DNA of 64,000 bases, taken from Saprospiraceae bacterium. GTDB lineage: Bacteria; Bacteroidota; Bacteroidia; Chitinophagales; Saprospiraceae. The first letter of the stretch is position 1; each line of letters starts with the position of its first letter. The position numbers were made by a program, and so were the translations under genes. The notes below the pieces were generated by a model. It was not told the DNA's origin. It worked only from the letters and a program-made list of their open reading frames with translations, and did not search any database. This document shows, piece by piece, positions 62,458 through 64,000 of this stretch. Where the stretch lies: contig JAHDGJ010000006.1 of the NCBI GenBank assembly GCA_020627705.1, positions 75,622 through 139,621 on the forward strand, in the 5' to 3' direction.

Positions 62458-63891
62458 TTAATCCGAGGTTCTAATGGTTGTTTTTTCTTGAATCCAACAA
62501 GGTACTGTGAAAGCCTGTCCGGTTTTTAGGCTTCTTAAGAAAATGTCCTCTTTCTTTGGCATATACTTTTTGTACTGACCAATAAGTTGGTTGGCTTCTG
62601 CCGCTACATTAGGATCAATTTTTTTAGCGTATTTCCATTTGTCAATGGCAGGCCAAGTAACCACTTGGCTGTCCCATCCAGTTCCAGGACCACATAATGG
62701 ACCACTAGAAGCATATAATTTACCAATAAGCATATATGGGTCGCCCCAATTAGGCTTTAATTGAGCTGCTTCTAAGGCGTATTTTCTCGATTTAGGGAAG
62801 TTCTTTAAATCGCGATAGTAAATCTTGGCAATGAGCAATTTGTATTTTGCTTGTTTCTCATTATCTAGGCCTTTTAGGCATTCTTCAAACATAGAAATCG
62901 CCTCTTTGTAGTTTCCTTCGTTATAGAGCGTATTTCCTTGAGAGCAAGGCCCAGGAGGTGGTGGGGGAGTGTAACAATTTTCATTGTACATCCTTTTGAG
63001 TTCCATCAATTTTTCACCTTCTTTGTCACATCCGCCTCTTATCATTCTTCTGGAAACAAAAAGAATGTTTTCGCAATCTGTTGGGTTTTGCTGGAATAGA
63101 GGGTAGTATTTGTCGGAGTAATACTGACAATCATAAAATCCATCTACCGCCTCAAATGATTCTAATCGGTCTGGCGCATAGCTGTTTATGATTTCCCAAG
63201 TATCACAATTTTTATTTTGTTCGCAGGAGGAGGTTCCATATTCAATAACCCCTGCTAATTTGGCCGCTACATCTTGTGCTTGTTGTAAAGAAATATTTTG
63301 TTTGTGGTAATTGTCTACCAAAAGTTTGGTCATGGGATTTACAATGAAATAATCCGCTTTTTTCCCTTTTCCATTTAGTGCTTGACTGAATAAATCGAAA
63401 ACTTCCATTTCGCTTGCGGCACCTGGATAGTAGTAGTAATAATCAAATGCTTTTCGACCAGCTATGTAAGGAGCATCACCAAAGCATTCAACACGCTTAT
63501 CATAAATCATCATTACAGTATCGACATATGTTTTTTTGAGTTCAGGATCTTCTGTGGTATTATACAAGTTGTTGTATAATTTAACTCCATGATCAAACTG
63601 GTATTTAACTCGACCGTTGGCAGCAGGAGCCAAACCATAAGCTTTTCTCCATAAAGGCATCGCTTTATCATAGTTTTTAAAATCGTATTGATCTTTATAC
63701 AGTACGTACGCTGTTTCTGCTTGATCCTTTTCTGATGGCGTAAGCCGCGCAAATGTAACGCAAGGATTTTCTGGTTCTTGTGGCGTTTCGATTTCAACTA
63801 CAGGTTCTTCCACAACCTCTTCCGTGGTTTTTGGAGTGCACGAAACGAAATATAGTGCTGCGATGAGTAAGAATAGACTGCAATTTTTCAT
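62458..63891 (-). CDS. TPR-repeat lipoprotein
   Basis: From the ATG at 63891 the protein has 477 residues with a lipoprotein signal (YFVSC, Cys18); a TTG/GTG further upstream is rejected. A Glu/Val/Pro-rich linker follows (EEVVEEPVVEIETPQEPE), then a helical repeat region: YDKAMPLWRKAYGLAP, GNYKEAISMFEECL and FPKSRKYALEAAQLKPNWGDPYMLIG are clear TPR units. There is a Pro-rich stretch (YTPPPPPGPC) near residue 315. Similar proteins in Bacteroidota act as envelope scaffolds; the function here is unknown. Confidence 0.72.
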   Translation of the reverse strand: MKNCSLFLLIAALYFVSCTPKTTEEVVEEPVVEIETPQEPENPCVTFARLTPSEKDQAETAYVLYKDQYDFKNYDKAMPLWRKAYGLAPAANGRVKYQFDHGVKLYNNLYNTTEDPELKKTYVDTVMMIYDKRVECFGDAPYIAGRKAFDYYYYYPGAASEMEVFDLFSQALNGKGKKADYFIVNPMTKLLVDNYHKQNISLQQAQDVAAKLAGVIEYGTSSCEQNKNCDTWEIINSYAPDRLESFEAVDGFYDCQYYSDKYYPLFQQNPTDCENILFVSRRMIRGGCDKEGEKLMELKRMYNENCYTPPPPPGPCSQGNTLYNEGNYKEAISMFEECLKGLDNEKQAKYKLLIAKIYYRDLKNFPKSRKYALEAAQLKPNWGDPYMLIGKLYASSGPLCGPGTGWDSQVVTWPAIDKWKYAKKIDPNVAAEANQLIGQYKKYMPKKEDIFLRSLKTGQAFTVPCWIQEKTTIRTSD

Positions 63892-64000
63892 AGATGCGGA
63901 TTTCAAAAGACTCAAATTTAGGGTATTGTATTTTATTAGACGTAAAGGATTGGATAAGTACCTGTTGGATGAAAAAAAAAGCCATTTTGACGGATCAAAA

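Overview
The window reads as the chromosome of a Bacteroidota bacterium, probably of the Saprospiria/Lewinella type. The reasons are: a SusC/SusD pair; secreted proteins ending in type IX secretion (T9SS) sorting domains; a PorP/SprF plus PorE-like pair; many SPII lipoproteins with short lipoboxes; OmpA-type proteins; AT-rich DNA; and TAnnTTTG-like -7 promoter boxes in place of classical -10 boxes. No rRNA, tRNA, phage, transposase gene or CRISPR array was seen. The lineage is inferred from gene content, not from a marker gene.

Layout. 1-3.1 kb: a small palindrome array, a membrane-anchored helix-hairpin-helix protein with an OmpA partner, and a beta-barrel protein. 3.1-7.1 kb: typA and htpG, convergent around a 326-bp mirrored hairpin element. 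7.3-11.4 kb: a methyltransferase, a small membrane protein, a lipoprotein with duplicated ABM and SnoaL domains, another lipoprotein and an AraC regulator. 11.4-24.1 kb: gamma-glutamyltranspeptidase, a divergent AraC regulator, a secreted N-formylglutamate-amidohydrolase-like enzyme, a DapB-like dehydrogenase, SusC/SusD and a large BNR-repeat protein; together these suggest uptake and processing of glutamyl or peptidic material. 24.2-28.4 kb: a one-direction cluster of AraC regulator, AhpD-like protein, RskA-like lipoprotein, DM13 lipoprotein and outer-membrane barrel, which looks like an uncharacterised cell-surface redox system. 28.4-38.7 kb: a candidate sigma-54 small RNA, a PhyH dioxygenase, metF, secreted proteins including a CotH protein, a DUF2279 protein and metH. 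38.9-42.9 kb: PorP and PorE-like T9SS proteins, a DUF1573 protein and PnuC. 43.0-49.3 kb: a complete nqrABCDEF operon whose NqrA carries an unusual N-terminal membrane extension. 49.3-49.7 kb: three 129-bp tandem repeats, each with three hairpins. 49.8-64 kb: small secreted proteins, a DUF3127 protein with an SSB-like tail, PrxQ, an M23 peptidase, MeaB, iscSUA, adhesin- and barrel-like proteins, a T9SS substrate, an M48 peptidase and a TPR lipoprotein.

How it fits together. metF supplies methyl-tetrahydrofolate to cobalamin-dependent metH. PnuC can import an NAD precursor just ahead of the NADH-oxidising sodium pump. PorP/PorE belong to the secretion route used by the T9SS substrates at 14.2, 31.9 and 59.9 kb. 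The most unusual items are the DM13/RskA/AhpD cluster, the NqrA extension, the DUF3127 protein with a replisome-docking-like tail, the two structured repeat elements, and the sigma-54/terminator pair in the 28.4-28.8 kb gap. All functional statements rest on reading the sequence; no database search was run.
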